Assembly (NCBI GenBank): GCA_022453515.1
Contig: JAJNNY010000022.1
Span: 1-64,000, forward strand
DNA from: Astrocystis sublimbata
Taxonomy: Eukaryota; Ascomycota; Sordariomycetes; Xylariales; Xylariaceae
Length of the DNA: 64,000 nucleotides
Direction: 5' to 3'
Both the position numbers and the translations under genes were made by a program. Shown here one piece after another: positions 16,988 through 28,936 of the stretch (positions within the stretch are counted from its first letter, which is position 1; each line of letters starts with the position of its first letter). The notes below the pieces were generated by a model. That model did not search any database. It saw nothing but the letters and a program-made list of their open reading frames with translations, and was not told the DNA's origin.

Positions 16988-19900
16988 GCTGTTTTCAAGC
17001 CTTGGCATGTTCTGACTTTTTGTCGTCATAAGTTAGTGCTCTTTTACGGTCTATCTCACAGTGGATACTGGCATCGGCACACCTCTCGATGGGCATCTTA
17101 ATTTTTTTTACCGGAAAGCGGCTCACGAGGGACAAAACTATGTATTTGACGTGTACTCAGATACCCCCTTTCCCAGGTTAACGGTTCCCGACCGGAGAGG
17201 ATCAGGGTGTTTGTCCCGTACGTCGCTCCCATATTTGGTTATGATATGTTTGACGGCCTTGGCGATTTTCTTTTTGCGTTTGCTTCAGATCGCGTTATCA
17301 TGTTAAGGGGAAGGAAACATCCGTCTATGAAACAGGAAACGAGAAACAGGAAACAGGGTATATTTATAGAAAGGGTAACGGTGACTCGGACCAAGTGCTG
17401 GTAAGGTCTCGTTACCTATACTTGCAAGAATTTATTCAGAGGAAAAAAAATCAGTCGCCTCAATCGCGACGGGAAGCGGGCGTTTGTACTCTTCCTTTTT
17501 TCTTCTTCGTCTTAACCCTTTTGGGGTCAAACGTGTTTGTTTCTGCGATGGATCATGATGATCCATACTATCTATCTATACCTCTGTTGCGGCTGTTATT
17601 TATTATATATCCGGATTATCTATCGCGAAACCTCTGTCTGGTACGAGCAGTCTATCTATCTATCAGTCTATATTATGGAGGAGAAACTCTGAATGTTACT
17701 TATCATTGATGGTCGTTCGGATCTTGAGGATCTTGATCGTTTATGCGCTCCTCTCATTATCTTTATTCCTCGAGATGTATCTGTCACTGTCTGTGGGTGG
17801 TGTATGTGTGTACGTTGGCTGATAAGGGGCCCTCATCTATTCTGGCCTGGCCTGGCCTTTGACTAGGGAATCGAGAATCAGGCTTGGAATGAACGATCTT
17901 TGCGGGCTTAGCATAGCGTAGCATCACATCTACGTTGGCATAGCTGACCCAAGCCAGGCGGACGTTGAGTGAGCAAGTGACCTATGTTTCCCGTTTCTGT
18001 TTCGACCAAGCACAGTCTTCAACGACATTTCTGTAAATAAAATATACATTAATGCTATATTGTATATGCCACACAGCAGATACATAGGTAGGAACGAAGA
18101 CGGAAGTTGAAGCTCCGTGCTTCCTTACTTGCCTGTTTACTGGCTCACTATTGACTGCCTCTCTGCTTTTTTTGTATCTACATATTCTTCCTCAACGACT
18201 GCTACCATCTTCATTTCATTTCGTAGTTATCTGATTCAGTCAAGTGATCTCAGGTCTGCCTCTTCGTTTTGGTCTCACGCGCGTCTTACTCGGAGCTACT
18301 CTCATGAGCGAGCGAGCGTCACGTTTGCAGCGCATATTCTGATAATTACTCGGGGCTTCATCGCTTATAAGCATTAATTACAAGTAATTGGTACATACGT
18401 CGTGGTATATTATCTTACATTACATTATATCCCTTCCGATTGTATCACGCCTCGTGGGTGAGTCGATACGAGTCAACCAATCTGTAAGCATTCGTAACTA
18501 AGAAGGCCTGTGGGCATGTGGATTCTTGAGCCCAGTCAATTGTCCCTATGTGCAGTCTTATGCGTATGTAAATATATTTAAATGTATAACATCCCATGCG
18601 GGCTCTCGTTTACTCTCTGCTGTCTCTTTATAATGTTTCAGGTGTACCTAAGTGTGTAGAGTGGAGGGGTGGCATTCGCATGTATGTGGAAAGGTGGCGT
18701 CAGGGTCCTTGCGAGCACGTCCTGGGGACTATCATGGTACCTACTCGCGAAGAATGATCAACTTCTAGCGGAGTGACGTCCCCTTGGAATGTATATGCTG
18801 ACAGTCTGCAGACTCGACCGCTGTAGTTTACATTGATGGTATCAGTTGGTACATGCTTCCTTTCACAACCCCTAACCATTTCCAATACTGGAAATGGTGC
18901 GTGTGAGAGCATTCGACTGAGTCTTGAAGTAAACTGTCTGCAACTATGTCACGCGGCTGCCATCATATAGTAAACGTTCTGCGTCTGATACTGATGTAGG
19001 TAAGAAAGTAACGGTAGGGGCGGTGACTTTCCCGTCGTATTTACGTGTCTGAATAGGTAGATAAACATATACGTGAGTACGCAAAGATGTACTTAGTGGT
19101 TGATGATCAGGTGGCGAAGTAATTAAGTTATGTCTTTTGCGTTCGGCAAGTACGATGTGGGTAATTACATTTGTAGGTGGTTTACTAGGCAATACCCAGG
19201 CACAAGCGACTTTTACTTGTGTACCTAGGTAGATGGATGCCCTTCACATACCACCAATATGAGTTTCGTATCAATTACAATCATTGGTGGAAGAAAGGAC
19301 ATCTTTCGCCTTATACACATCGCTTTAGCGTTCGCAAGAATTGCTTGTTGGGCAGTAGCCATGAGCTTGTGAACGAAGTCGATAGACCTAAACGTGCATT
19401 TAGACTTCTGCGCATCTTAATAAACATTTAGCGATCCCCTGTACCACTACTATGGTGATAAAGGAGTACATAATATATTACGTGCATACAAATACACACA
19501 CACAGACTCAATTTCTACTACGGAACTGGTAGCACGCAATGCTAGTATCATAATACTCTGGTGAATCCCTGGGGACTCGGTTTTAAGTTTAATGGTGCGC
19601 AGGTAATATGGAACTCATGTGCGACTGAGGAGTCCGGGAGAAGTGGTGCATGTAAAGCAATCGAATTCCACTATTAGGAACACGAGAACTCCGGATTATC
19701 TTGCGTGTCAAGCTCAGCATGAGAAAACGTAGCTTAGCACGAGGGAAGGGAGGTGTGCATGTGATGCTTGGGGTTTAATTGGCAGAAATATTTGGTTGCC
19801 TTGAGCATAGCATAAAGACGTTGCTCTGGATATAATTACTACCCTGAACTCGAGGGTAGGGCATAGTTGGACGTAGCTGGTCAGAAAGGGTCCGTCTTAT

Positions 19901-22900
19901 TTCCATGAAAATCAAAAACTGGTATCGAGAAGAATCATCTGTTGAGGGGTTGTTAGTTGTGGGAGAGGTCGGCCACCAAATCGCCAGCGACTGACAGGGA
20001 ACGTAAAGGTCCGGATTTGAGAGCGAAGTTGGTTCGAATCAAGTCTGGCTACCTAGCTATGAATAATTGGATATGATCATCGAGGTAATATTTGGGAGAC
20101 ATCGTCTTCGAAGTGGTGATCCCATATGTATTCATATCCAGAGATCGGAGCTCAGCTTTGTCATTGCTGATTCCTGACGGTGTGCTTATACTGAGTGGCA
20201 ATGAAATTGACTGTGAAACGAATTAAAGGCATCCACCTCTATCTACGATTTACTTTATTAGTTGAGAGAACTTGTAGTTTTCCTTGTGCAAAAACAATCA
20301 GCAACTGCTTGGTTTCGGCAGTTGGTCTCTGGCAGTGTGAATCTGGGAGCTGAACGTTATCTCTAAGCGACGATGCTACATTACAGGAGTCGTGAGGAGG
20401 TCTTTAATAATCCGCCCAGTGCACAATGAAAAAAACCTCTCTGATGCGCTATTTTTGACATTCCCACTGTTATGGCAACGAGTGGCAAGTAATCCTGTCC
20501 GTGATGACAATGTTGCCTAGCTAGCAATCCTGGACACCGTAGCCCTGGGAAAGGAGCTCGAGTAAGTTACTATGTTCTCAGCGCACTCTAATGCATCGAG
20601 ACAACAGTACGGTCGTTGAATCGCGTGTGATCTTCGACTGAACTACAAGTCAAGAGCCCGATGAAAGGGCACTTTAAGACCCGTACGTATGCTTGCTCTC
20701 TGAAAGTTGAAACCCAACATTGACGTGGAATACGATATCCAACGAGATAATAATTCAAATTAATTTCTTCAAGACAAGGTACAAACGATAGCAGCCTCAA
20801 AATCTTATGAATACCTAGTACACAGTTGGGCAACAACATTAAAGTTGTGCACATACTATGAAACCGTAGCATTACCCGACTGTCCAAACTTGAGTGCGTC
20901 TACCTACCTAGTAGTAGTACAATCTTACTGGGTCGAGTTGTGCAAGAAGTATGCATCTAGGACACACCTTGGGGTAGCCACGGCAAGCCATCCTCTTTGC
21001 AGGCAATTGTTGCAGAATACACTGAAGTTGTTCATTGGCTGCCTCACGGTCAGGTATTGACATTCTCATCACATTTCATGTCCCTCGCGTATGTGCTGAC
21101 ATACAAACGAGGCAGCTGGTAGCTTCGTAGACGGGACTACGATAACTACCCATTTACGATACCACTCGTGGGTTAGAAAGACAGCCAATGCCCAGTGTGT
21201 TGTGCTACGCAGCTGGATTGCTAGACTTTCAGCTTGCTGGACCAGGATGGCGCGTGGCTGCTTCGATGCTGCGGGAGCTTGAGTAATGTGCCGAATCGAT
21301 GGCGCTATCCTTACCCCCGAGTGGATGCCTCGAAGGGGAAACTGATGCGTCCTCAAACGAGACCGTGGAAGCGTATACTGGAAAAGCAAGATCCAGCCCC
21401 CCCCCCCCCCCCCCCCCCTCTCCTCGAGGCATCCATCTCACGATCATCACACGGCGAGCTGAAAGCAATATTTACGAACGGGGACGCAAAGTCAGGCGAG
21501 CAAGACATGAATGTGGACCGGTGTGAAGGGGTAGTGGTCGATACCCCACGATGTCCGGAACCTGTACCGGCGTCTCGATGGGATTCTGCGTTACTCGTGT
21601 GATGGGACGGCGATGACAATTCAATACATGTGTTGGAAAAGTACGTGAGGGGGAATAAGGGGGTGGGGGTGGGCTTAAGGGGGTTCGTACGATGACAACA
21701 CAGTGTCGTCATGCTGAGGGCGGTTACGGGACACATCGATTGTGTCGATCCTCGATAGCCGACAGTTGAACCAGATCGCTGGGCCAGGGCCAGGGTAGCC
21801 ACAGATCAAACCGGTGGGAGTCCTGAGAGAGCTCTTGTAGAGCACGGGTGTCGGGTAACTGATCGAGAGGCGCTGTTGTCTCTCACTTACCGCTACTTCA
21901 GCTGTCACGACAGGCGCCCGAAATTAATACCCAGACTGTGGTATATACAGTGCAATGGACGGCGACGGGGGGTGGGAGAAGGTTGTGTCTGTGTCTTGTT
22001 GTGTCTATGTCTGTGTCTCAGAACCACTCGACGACTTGACTCGACTCGACTCGAGAGTACCAATACTACACTCCACGCGCGGTAGGGTCGCATTACATCT
22101 GGCACACTACCACCGCCATCTATTCTTACCCAGACACTACTGTACTTACTAGTATGAGTGAATGCAAGTACTGGAGGTGAGTCGGCGATCGATTGTCTTG
22201 CGCTGGCAGCCATCTGATGCTAGCGCACGCACACGCAGATTTATCTGCAGCGTCCCGGATATGTGCGCGCGAGTAATGGCGTAGAAACAAAACGGTCGCT
22301 CGGATGGTCCCGTTTCTCGAAATGTGCTGGCGGTGAGCGGGTGATCCATCCATGCCCCCGTTCCTGTTCCGTCGTCTGGCTGGAGTGTTCACTCGCCATT
22401 GAACGAGTCTACGAATACTTATAGCCCTTCTTTGCGCACACATGCCTCTCCTCCACATGGTACAACGACGGGAGGGAGAAACCGTGACTACTGGCGACAC
22501 TCTCGAGACTCTCTCTTTCCTGCTGTCTTTTCGGCCGGAGTATGACCAGCGACGCCAAGCAGCGGAGGGGAGCACCAAACGGGCACAAATCTCGTGGCGG
22601 ATCTTGCATAGGAGAGATGATGAAGCGTTCATGACGACTTTCGGCGGGCACACACGTCTTGGGTTGATTGTCCCGCTGCATGTACAAGCACGACGCAGTA
22701 TGCCGTACATGGCACACCATGCAGGCGAATCCGTGCCACTGCTGGGTCGGCCTCGGCCCTGTGTCGATGGATAATGGATGATGGATAATTGTGTGCTCGT
22801 GAGGTTGCGCGGTATATGGTGGTGTGACAGACAGGATTATGTAGGCCGGTATGGAATGGACGGCTGTAGTGCAGACTGACGTACACTAGGGTTTGACAGC

Positions 22901-25900
22901 AGGGTGGTATTGCAGATTTGAGGTCGGCGACCATATTTTAAACAGCGACGCTATTGATTCCCGCGAACCGGGATATACCCCGGTCCGGCTGGGGGGCTGT
23001 CTGCTCCCAGATCGGCAGCGCTAGGGCGCGACGATGCTCACGATGCTCGCCCCCCTTGCCCCTGTCCAGCATACTCATGCCCATACCCACGCCGCCAGCC
23101 AACGGGATTGCAATCCGCACCGCATTTACCGTCCACAATGGTATTCCTTGCGCGAGTCATCCCAGTCTGTCGGGACACTACCCACACCATCCCAGCCTTT
23201 CCCACGCCCTCCCCACCGGCCTTGGCTCGTCGACAGGCGACAGGTATCTCTGTACACACAGTGTTCGTCTTTTGCCTCTACTCGTACAACAGTACTTCGG
23301 CCCTCGAGACTGATAGACACACCCCGTCATCCATCCGCACTTTGCATGCGGTCACTACGAGTACGTACCGTAGCTTCTACCGCTACTGCATCCTCTCGCA
23401 TCGTGCTCCGTGACGTGGTCGAGACTGACTCTAAGTAAGTAACTTCTGTCGAGTGTCCCATGGCGTCCGCTCAGCATGCGACACACTTACATGTAGGCTC
23501 GACAGTCCGGACGTTAGATATGCTATGTAACCCCCCCTTTCGCTCCTTCGCTACCTCTAGATCGTAGGAAGCTGCCCTCTACCCCCTTTCATAGCCGGTC
23601 CGGAACATATCCAAGGCTGGCTCGGCTGACACTGGCACGTCTTCTGCTGTCTGACCTGGTGCTGAAGAGCCGAACGAGGCTTCGCAATCACCTTGTTGGA
23701 GCCAAGACATCAGTCACGCACCACGCTGTATATGGAAGCACTAGTTTAGCCGCTTTGGCTTGGTTGGTTGCTGTGAAAGCATCACCTCGCCGCCGCCGTT
23801 AAGCTTGGGGTCAGTCATAACGGCGCCTAAGCAGGGAGCACATGCTGACCCACGAGCATCTTTCCGGTGGCGTTCCGTTCCGTCCCATTGTCTTGCGTCG
23901 GCCGATGCATAGAGTTCCTCTCAGCTAACCAGATGACCAGGCTGCCATGTAGGTGAAACAGAACTCCTGCCGCTCGGAGAAATGGTTGCCGAGGTGCAGA
24001 CTGGCGTGTACTCTCTCGATTTCCTCAACAGCACGAAGCCAGGTCGAGATCGGTTTTCTGTGGAGCTGTATCTCGAAGTCACTGAGGGTCGACGCCAAGC
24101 CCGTAGCATTAGTGAGGATCGCCCGTCAAAACCCAGCCTGCGGTTCAGCCGCCCACCTGAAGGAGAAAAACACACACACCAAGATCGACATGGACTATGC
24201 CGCGTCAAGAAGGTATTTCTAGAATGGCTTCAAGCTGACGGTAGACCTAATCTTTTTTGCGTGGCATTGTTGATGCCGAATACTCGTAGGCACTACCACT
24301 GATCATATGTCAAAGTGCATTCAGCATGTTGCCCCTTTCACCATCCACCATCGTGACAGCCGCCCTCTCACGCTAGACTTTCCGTATAACAACAATTGCG
24401 TATCTCTCTCACCTTGCAAGGCAAAGAGTGATCGATGATGGTAAGCGATGCAGCACGAGCCGCCCACTCTGGATCACTCGGCATTATCCTCTGGCGTTAC
24501 TCGTAGACGGCACTGTTGAGCGGCACATCGTGCAGCGAATACATCATCCCAACCAGTACGCTAAGGGAGCTATCTACGTCAGGGCCTCGACGTCAGTATG
24601 GTAAGCGAGTGTGGTGGCCTTAGTCGTTAGGTAGTGCCAGAACTCCTCGTACCAAGCGAGCCAAGTACTCGTAGCGAAGAAATCACAGAACGCCCACTAG
24701 CGTTTCTTTCGCAATGGGACCCATGCTGAAAATGTCGAGTCTGATGTCCGTCTTTTCTCACAGCCCGCGCGGCCCACGGCACCTGACACGCTATGCCGCA
24801 GTCGACGTGTAGATCCGACCGTTTACAATCGTTTTTCCCTGGGGGGAACTGCCCGCGGAGATCATGTCCACTTATGGCAGCCCTCACCTGGAAGAAGCCT
24901 AATGTTCATGCTAGACAGCACTAACAATGCCCTGATGCGTCCTAGGGCGACTAGAAGAGGTGCTAGCAGCTCACGGCAGACATAATGGACCAGGAAGTGC
25001 ACCCTCCTGGACCCTCCAAACCTCTCCCAGCCCGAGGAATCTTGCTCACACCTACGTTGGAGGCTTCGGGACGCCGGATACTGTAAGAGTAGGGACAAAA
25101 GGCTCTTGTCGAAAGTCTAAGTACTTACCTGCCGCAGAACTCGCTAAAGCACGAGTGCTTACCTATGCACCGACAGTGTGGAACTATTCAAGACAAAGGG
25201 CTGAAGGAAACAATCTGCAATGATCGACGATGACGAACCCAGCTCCATGGATTCGATCGCGGCTATGTAGATGAGCACTATGTAGGTACTTAGCTATGTA
25301 AGTATATAGCAGTTGGTAAGATGTACGATGCAGAAAAGAAACAGACATATTTGACGGTAATTTACCAAAACGTGCGCACTATCCGCGGCGCACCCTCTGT
25401 TTCCCACCCCATCTAAACCACGCGCAAGTGAGGGTTACATCGTAACCATCCATCTGCGCGGGACTACAGCAACAATGCATTCTACGCATAAGAACGTAAT
25501 GTGCTAGCTATGTTATATTTGTGTTCCCTGCCGCTGATCATCCATCTTCACAATCGAATTTCCACCTTTGGTGCTACGCTCGTTCGAGGAATTCGATGTC
25601 TCCAGATGGCCACCTTCTGGGGCCGACCTGACAGATCGAACTGTTGGCCCCCCTGAGTTACGCAAGGATTCTCGGGGACCCGATTTTATCGAAGATGGAT
25701 TGATGGATAAATGGATTGATTGATTGATTAGAGTAGATCCCTACACGGCAAACGATGACCAGCACCAGCACAAGCCCTTATACACGTTATATGGGCCCCA
25801 GTCGGTAGGCTAGCTAATTAAACATCGTCCGGCCTTATTGGAAATAGTATCGTTCGCCTACTTTGGGCAACAGCCCTGACCGGTCGACTTAGACGACGGC

Positions 25901-28000
25901 CTCCGAGGGTTTCGGTAAGTATATAAGTTCAGGTGTGTAACTCTAATCAAACGGTGACAGCGCAATAGTGCCATTTCCCACCGCAGTCCCGGGTTCTCGG
26001 TAGTCACTGGTATCGTACGTAGTGTAAAAAGCTGGAGTCTGGAGACAACCGATTCCCTGCTCGCCCCGGTTTCGATATCAAATCAATCTTTCGAAGGAGG
26101 CTGTGCTGCGATGGAGAAAATATGCACGATAGTCTGTAGTCCATCATCATTGTCAAGTCTCTCCATGCTTGGCAGTCGGTTGCTGTTTGAAGGTGCTCAA
26201 AACGGAAGGGAGCGACGTATTGACTCGCGATGCATGATTCGGACAATATCTATGTGCCTACCACATCGTATGCCAGCGTTGGCATCTACGACTGCCGGGT
26301 TTCATTGCTTTCATTCACCCGTGATACTGGGTTACGGACGGGTTCTTTGAAGAACTTGGAGCAGTGCTTGAGTCAGGTCGATCTTTCGTTGCAAAGATAA
26401 AAGTACAATACATTAAGCTAGGCTCGAGTGAGACGCCGACTGTCTGATACTGCCTTCACATACCTTATCACAACCTCGCCAGGAGAGAAAATTGTGAGAC
26501 AAGGCAAGTCCAGCTGAGTTGGAACCTGGCCGAACCGCCGATTGAACTACCGGCAGATGATAGACCGGCCTTTCACGTTAGTCTAGCGGACGTAAGTAAG
26601 GCAGTCAGTCAGTAGTGTGTAGTGACGAAGATTCCACCTCTGATGCGTGCGTATGTCCAGTGTCTGGACTGCACTGCCCAGGTTTTCACCAAGCTCTTTG
26701 CTAACTCGTCCGTGCCGTCATCGGGCATTGTCTCTGCTGCTATGTTCTTCTGCGGGCGCCCACGAATATTCGATCCGTGGTTCGCTGCTCCCAGTAGCAC
26801 GCCCTTGGCGTGTCCTCCCGCGTCTCTTCATCTTGCTTTTCTGACCCCGTTTGGATGCCAGTGCCGATCCGTGCAGCATTTACGCGTGTCCGTCCAGTTG
26901 AACATGCAGTGCAAGGAGATGCACGCCTAGGTAGGTGTGTGTGTTATGTTGAGTATCTATCTATCTAGGCTTAGTGACATAGGTATTCATCAAAATAGTT
27001 CAGGTCATTGTTTTCTTTCCTACTCCCTCTTTTTGAACATTTTGTATTCAGACTATCTGCTCTCTTGCTGACACACGGACCTTCAATATACATGCCGGTG
27101 ATACTAGTGCCATGCCACTGGACGGACATCTTTAGGTGCTCGGCGACCATTTCAACCTCTCCGGAATATAAGCTGCTGAGGGCTGAGGGTTGCTGTAAGC
27201 CGGTGCCCCCCTAAAACAACCACGTGAGTAGAGAAGACGAAGGCACGGATGGTGATAATCATGCCCATCTTTTACCCTTTCGATCAAGTCTTTTTTCAAA
27301 GGCGATGTAGATTGGGACAGGAGAGTGAATGACAAGTAGGTAACAATCCCATGGTGTGATATAGAAAAAGGTGGCTGCCGGCGACTGATGCATGTTCTAC
27401 CCAGCTACCTTTGCAACGGGATTGTGGCGCCGTTACCCGTGCCTTGGGTCCTTTGGCATTGTGAATCATGGTTTAGGTGTAATTTCGGTACAGTCGCAGA
27501 GATGTCTTGCCCTATTTTTGCCCTTGTGCTTTGTTTTGGTGTTGCGCCCGAAACAGCGTTTTCGGTGGAAAGGGGGAACGCCTGCATTTGGAGATTGTAG
27601 TTAAGACTGGCAGGCCATGTTGGGGCAAAACAATGCTCATAATAGTAGAAGTATCACAATTCCAAGGGAATTGTACTTAGATGCTCATTTGATGTTGTTC
27701 ATGATTACCAGAACAGTAGCCTATCAAGTGCCACCGTACAAACTCGGGAACTCGCATTGTAGTCATATTCATTCATATCGTATTGCATGCAGTCTCCTTC
27801 ATTATGCTCTATAGGCAAGTCATGATATTCTAACGTGAATTGCTTTCCCACAGACTAGTCCGCACCCGGGGTATCTATCCCGTCCTCATTACAATGCGTC
27901 TTCACCTTGCCTTTTCCTGTAACCTGTTCTACCCCGTGTTATAGGCTCCAGTTGATTGATAAAAAAAATGCGCCTAAACTCCATGCCATGCGTAATTAAT
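16988..28000. other. 11-kb interval between convergent genes, no supported gene
   Basis: The OGT-like gene ends at 16987 and the FlbD-like gene (minus) ends at 28001, so both 3' ends face this interval. The first 4 kb is relatively AT-rich with TCTATC-type simple repeats (17570-17670) and weak ORFs. From 21 to 25 kb it is GC-richer, with overlapping ORFs on both strands (for example minus 22126-22710 and plus 23034-23438) that show no domain, signal peptide or conserved block. A run of 22 C residues lies at 21397-21418. I found no tRNA or rRNA. Non-coding RNA or a lineage-specific gene with short exons could be missed. Confidence 0.5.
21397..21418. repeat. Poly(C) run of 22
   Basis: Uninterrupted C homopolymer in gene-free DNA. 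Its length may be inexact because of sequencing slippage. Confidence 0.9.
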
Positions 28001-28936
28001 CTAGTCTACCAGATTGCTGACCCTCAGCCTCGAGCCCCCTTCCTCGCTCTGACTGCCCCTCCTCTGAGCCGATCCGCTGTAACTCCAAGATAAGCGATGA
28101 GAGGGATCGTAGTCCTGCTGTAATGACATAGACACTGGCTCTAATGGCGAGTTAGGTGCTGTTGGTAATGCGTGACGTTCACCAGCCTCTAAGCTATGTA
28201 TGGGAGGCAAACGTAGGCTATGGGCCCCTGCAACTTGAGGGAGCAGAGGGTCTGGTCTGAATGTCGGTCTTGTCGTCTCGTAACTGTTGCGCCGTAGGGG
28301 CGGAAGGGATATGGGGCTCTGTGGCGGTAAAACGGATGTGTGGTCCTTCATAGGAACAGCGACGGAATAGAGCGAGCCCCTGTCAGAGTTGGGTGATGGC
28401 AGACCGGATAGCGGAGGCGCACTATGCACGGCATGAGGGAAGCTCATCATGCATGGAGAGACGGACTCGGGACGTTGGCGTGTCGAGAACATGTGCGTCG
28501 TCCCTGTAGCTAACTCCAAGTGCGGTCGTTGGGGATGGTGGAGAGAAGCGATGGGGTGGTGGCGAGGGTGGTGACCGTCATAGCCGTGAGACGCCCTCCT
28601 CCGTTGCAGCAGTCGCTTCCTGCGATTCTGGCTCCCATTCCACCAATTCTTGACAGCATTGTCACTCCGGTTGTTCAGCCGTCTCGCAATCTCGGCCCAC
28701 CGTTTGCCGAGCTCACCGACCAGCTTCTCGATTAACTGGCCCTCCTCGGCAGATATGGGTTCGTGATTCAACGACGGCTTCAGGTTCTGGTGGTACCGTT
28801 CCCGACATTGTTTAGGACTCCTCGACAGGAGTGTGTCTGAGATCTTGACCCAATTCAATGGACCTTGCTGCTGGACAAGACTGATGAGAAGTGCATCTTC
28901 CCGCTGGGACCACGGTCCTCTCCGAAGCTTGGTCAT
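28001..28936 (-). CDS. flbD: FlbD-like R2R3 Myb transcription factor, 311 aa
   Basis: FlbD (rca-1 in Neurospora) is a nuclear Myb regulator; in Aspergillus it promotes the switch to conidiation and acts with FlbB. Two Myb repeats fill residues 4-112: the first runs LRRGPWSQREDALLISLV to RSPKQCRERYHQNLKPSL, the second ISAEEGQLIEKLVGELGKRW to RSDNAVKNWWNGSQNRRKR. The spaced tryptophans and the RSDNAVKNWWNGS recognition helix match FlbD rather than c-Myb or Cdc5. The rest is Ser/Pro/His-rich and probably disordered. The frame is open further, to 29164 (387 aa), but I prefer the ATG at 28936: it puts the first Myb repeat at the N-terminus as in known FlbD, gives a length close to the Aspergillus protein, and has A at -3. 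The extra 76 codons look like leader sequence. The gene is single-exon as modelled. Confidence 0.88.
   Translation of the reverse strand: MTKLRRGPWSQREDALLISLVQQQGPLNWVKISDTLLSRSPKQCRERYHQNLKPSLNHEPISAEEGQLIEKLVGELGKRWAEIARRLNNRSDNAVKNWWNGSQNRRKRLLQRRRASHGYDGHHPRHHPIASLHHPQRPHLELATGTTHMFSTRQRPESVSPCMMSFPHAVHSAPPLSGLPSPNSDRGSLYSVAVPMKDHTSVLPPQSPISLPPLRRNSYETTRPTFRPDPLLPQVAGAHSLRLPPIHSLEAGERHALPTAPNSPLEPVSMSLQQDYDPSHRLSWSYSGSAQRRGSQSEEGGSRLRVSNLVD

Noticed and set aside
20017..20050. GGTTCGAATC resembling a tRNA T-loop
   Set aside because: No matching A box, acceptor stem or cloverleaf around it.
22126..22710. 194-codon minus-strand ORF
   Set aside because: Arg/Ser/Cys-rich random-looking composition, overlapped by other ORFs on both strands, with no domain or signal peptide.
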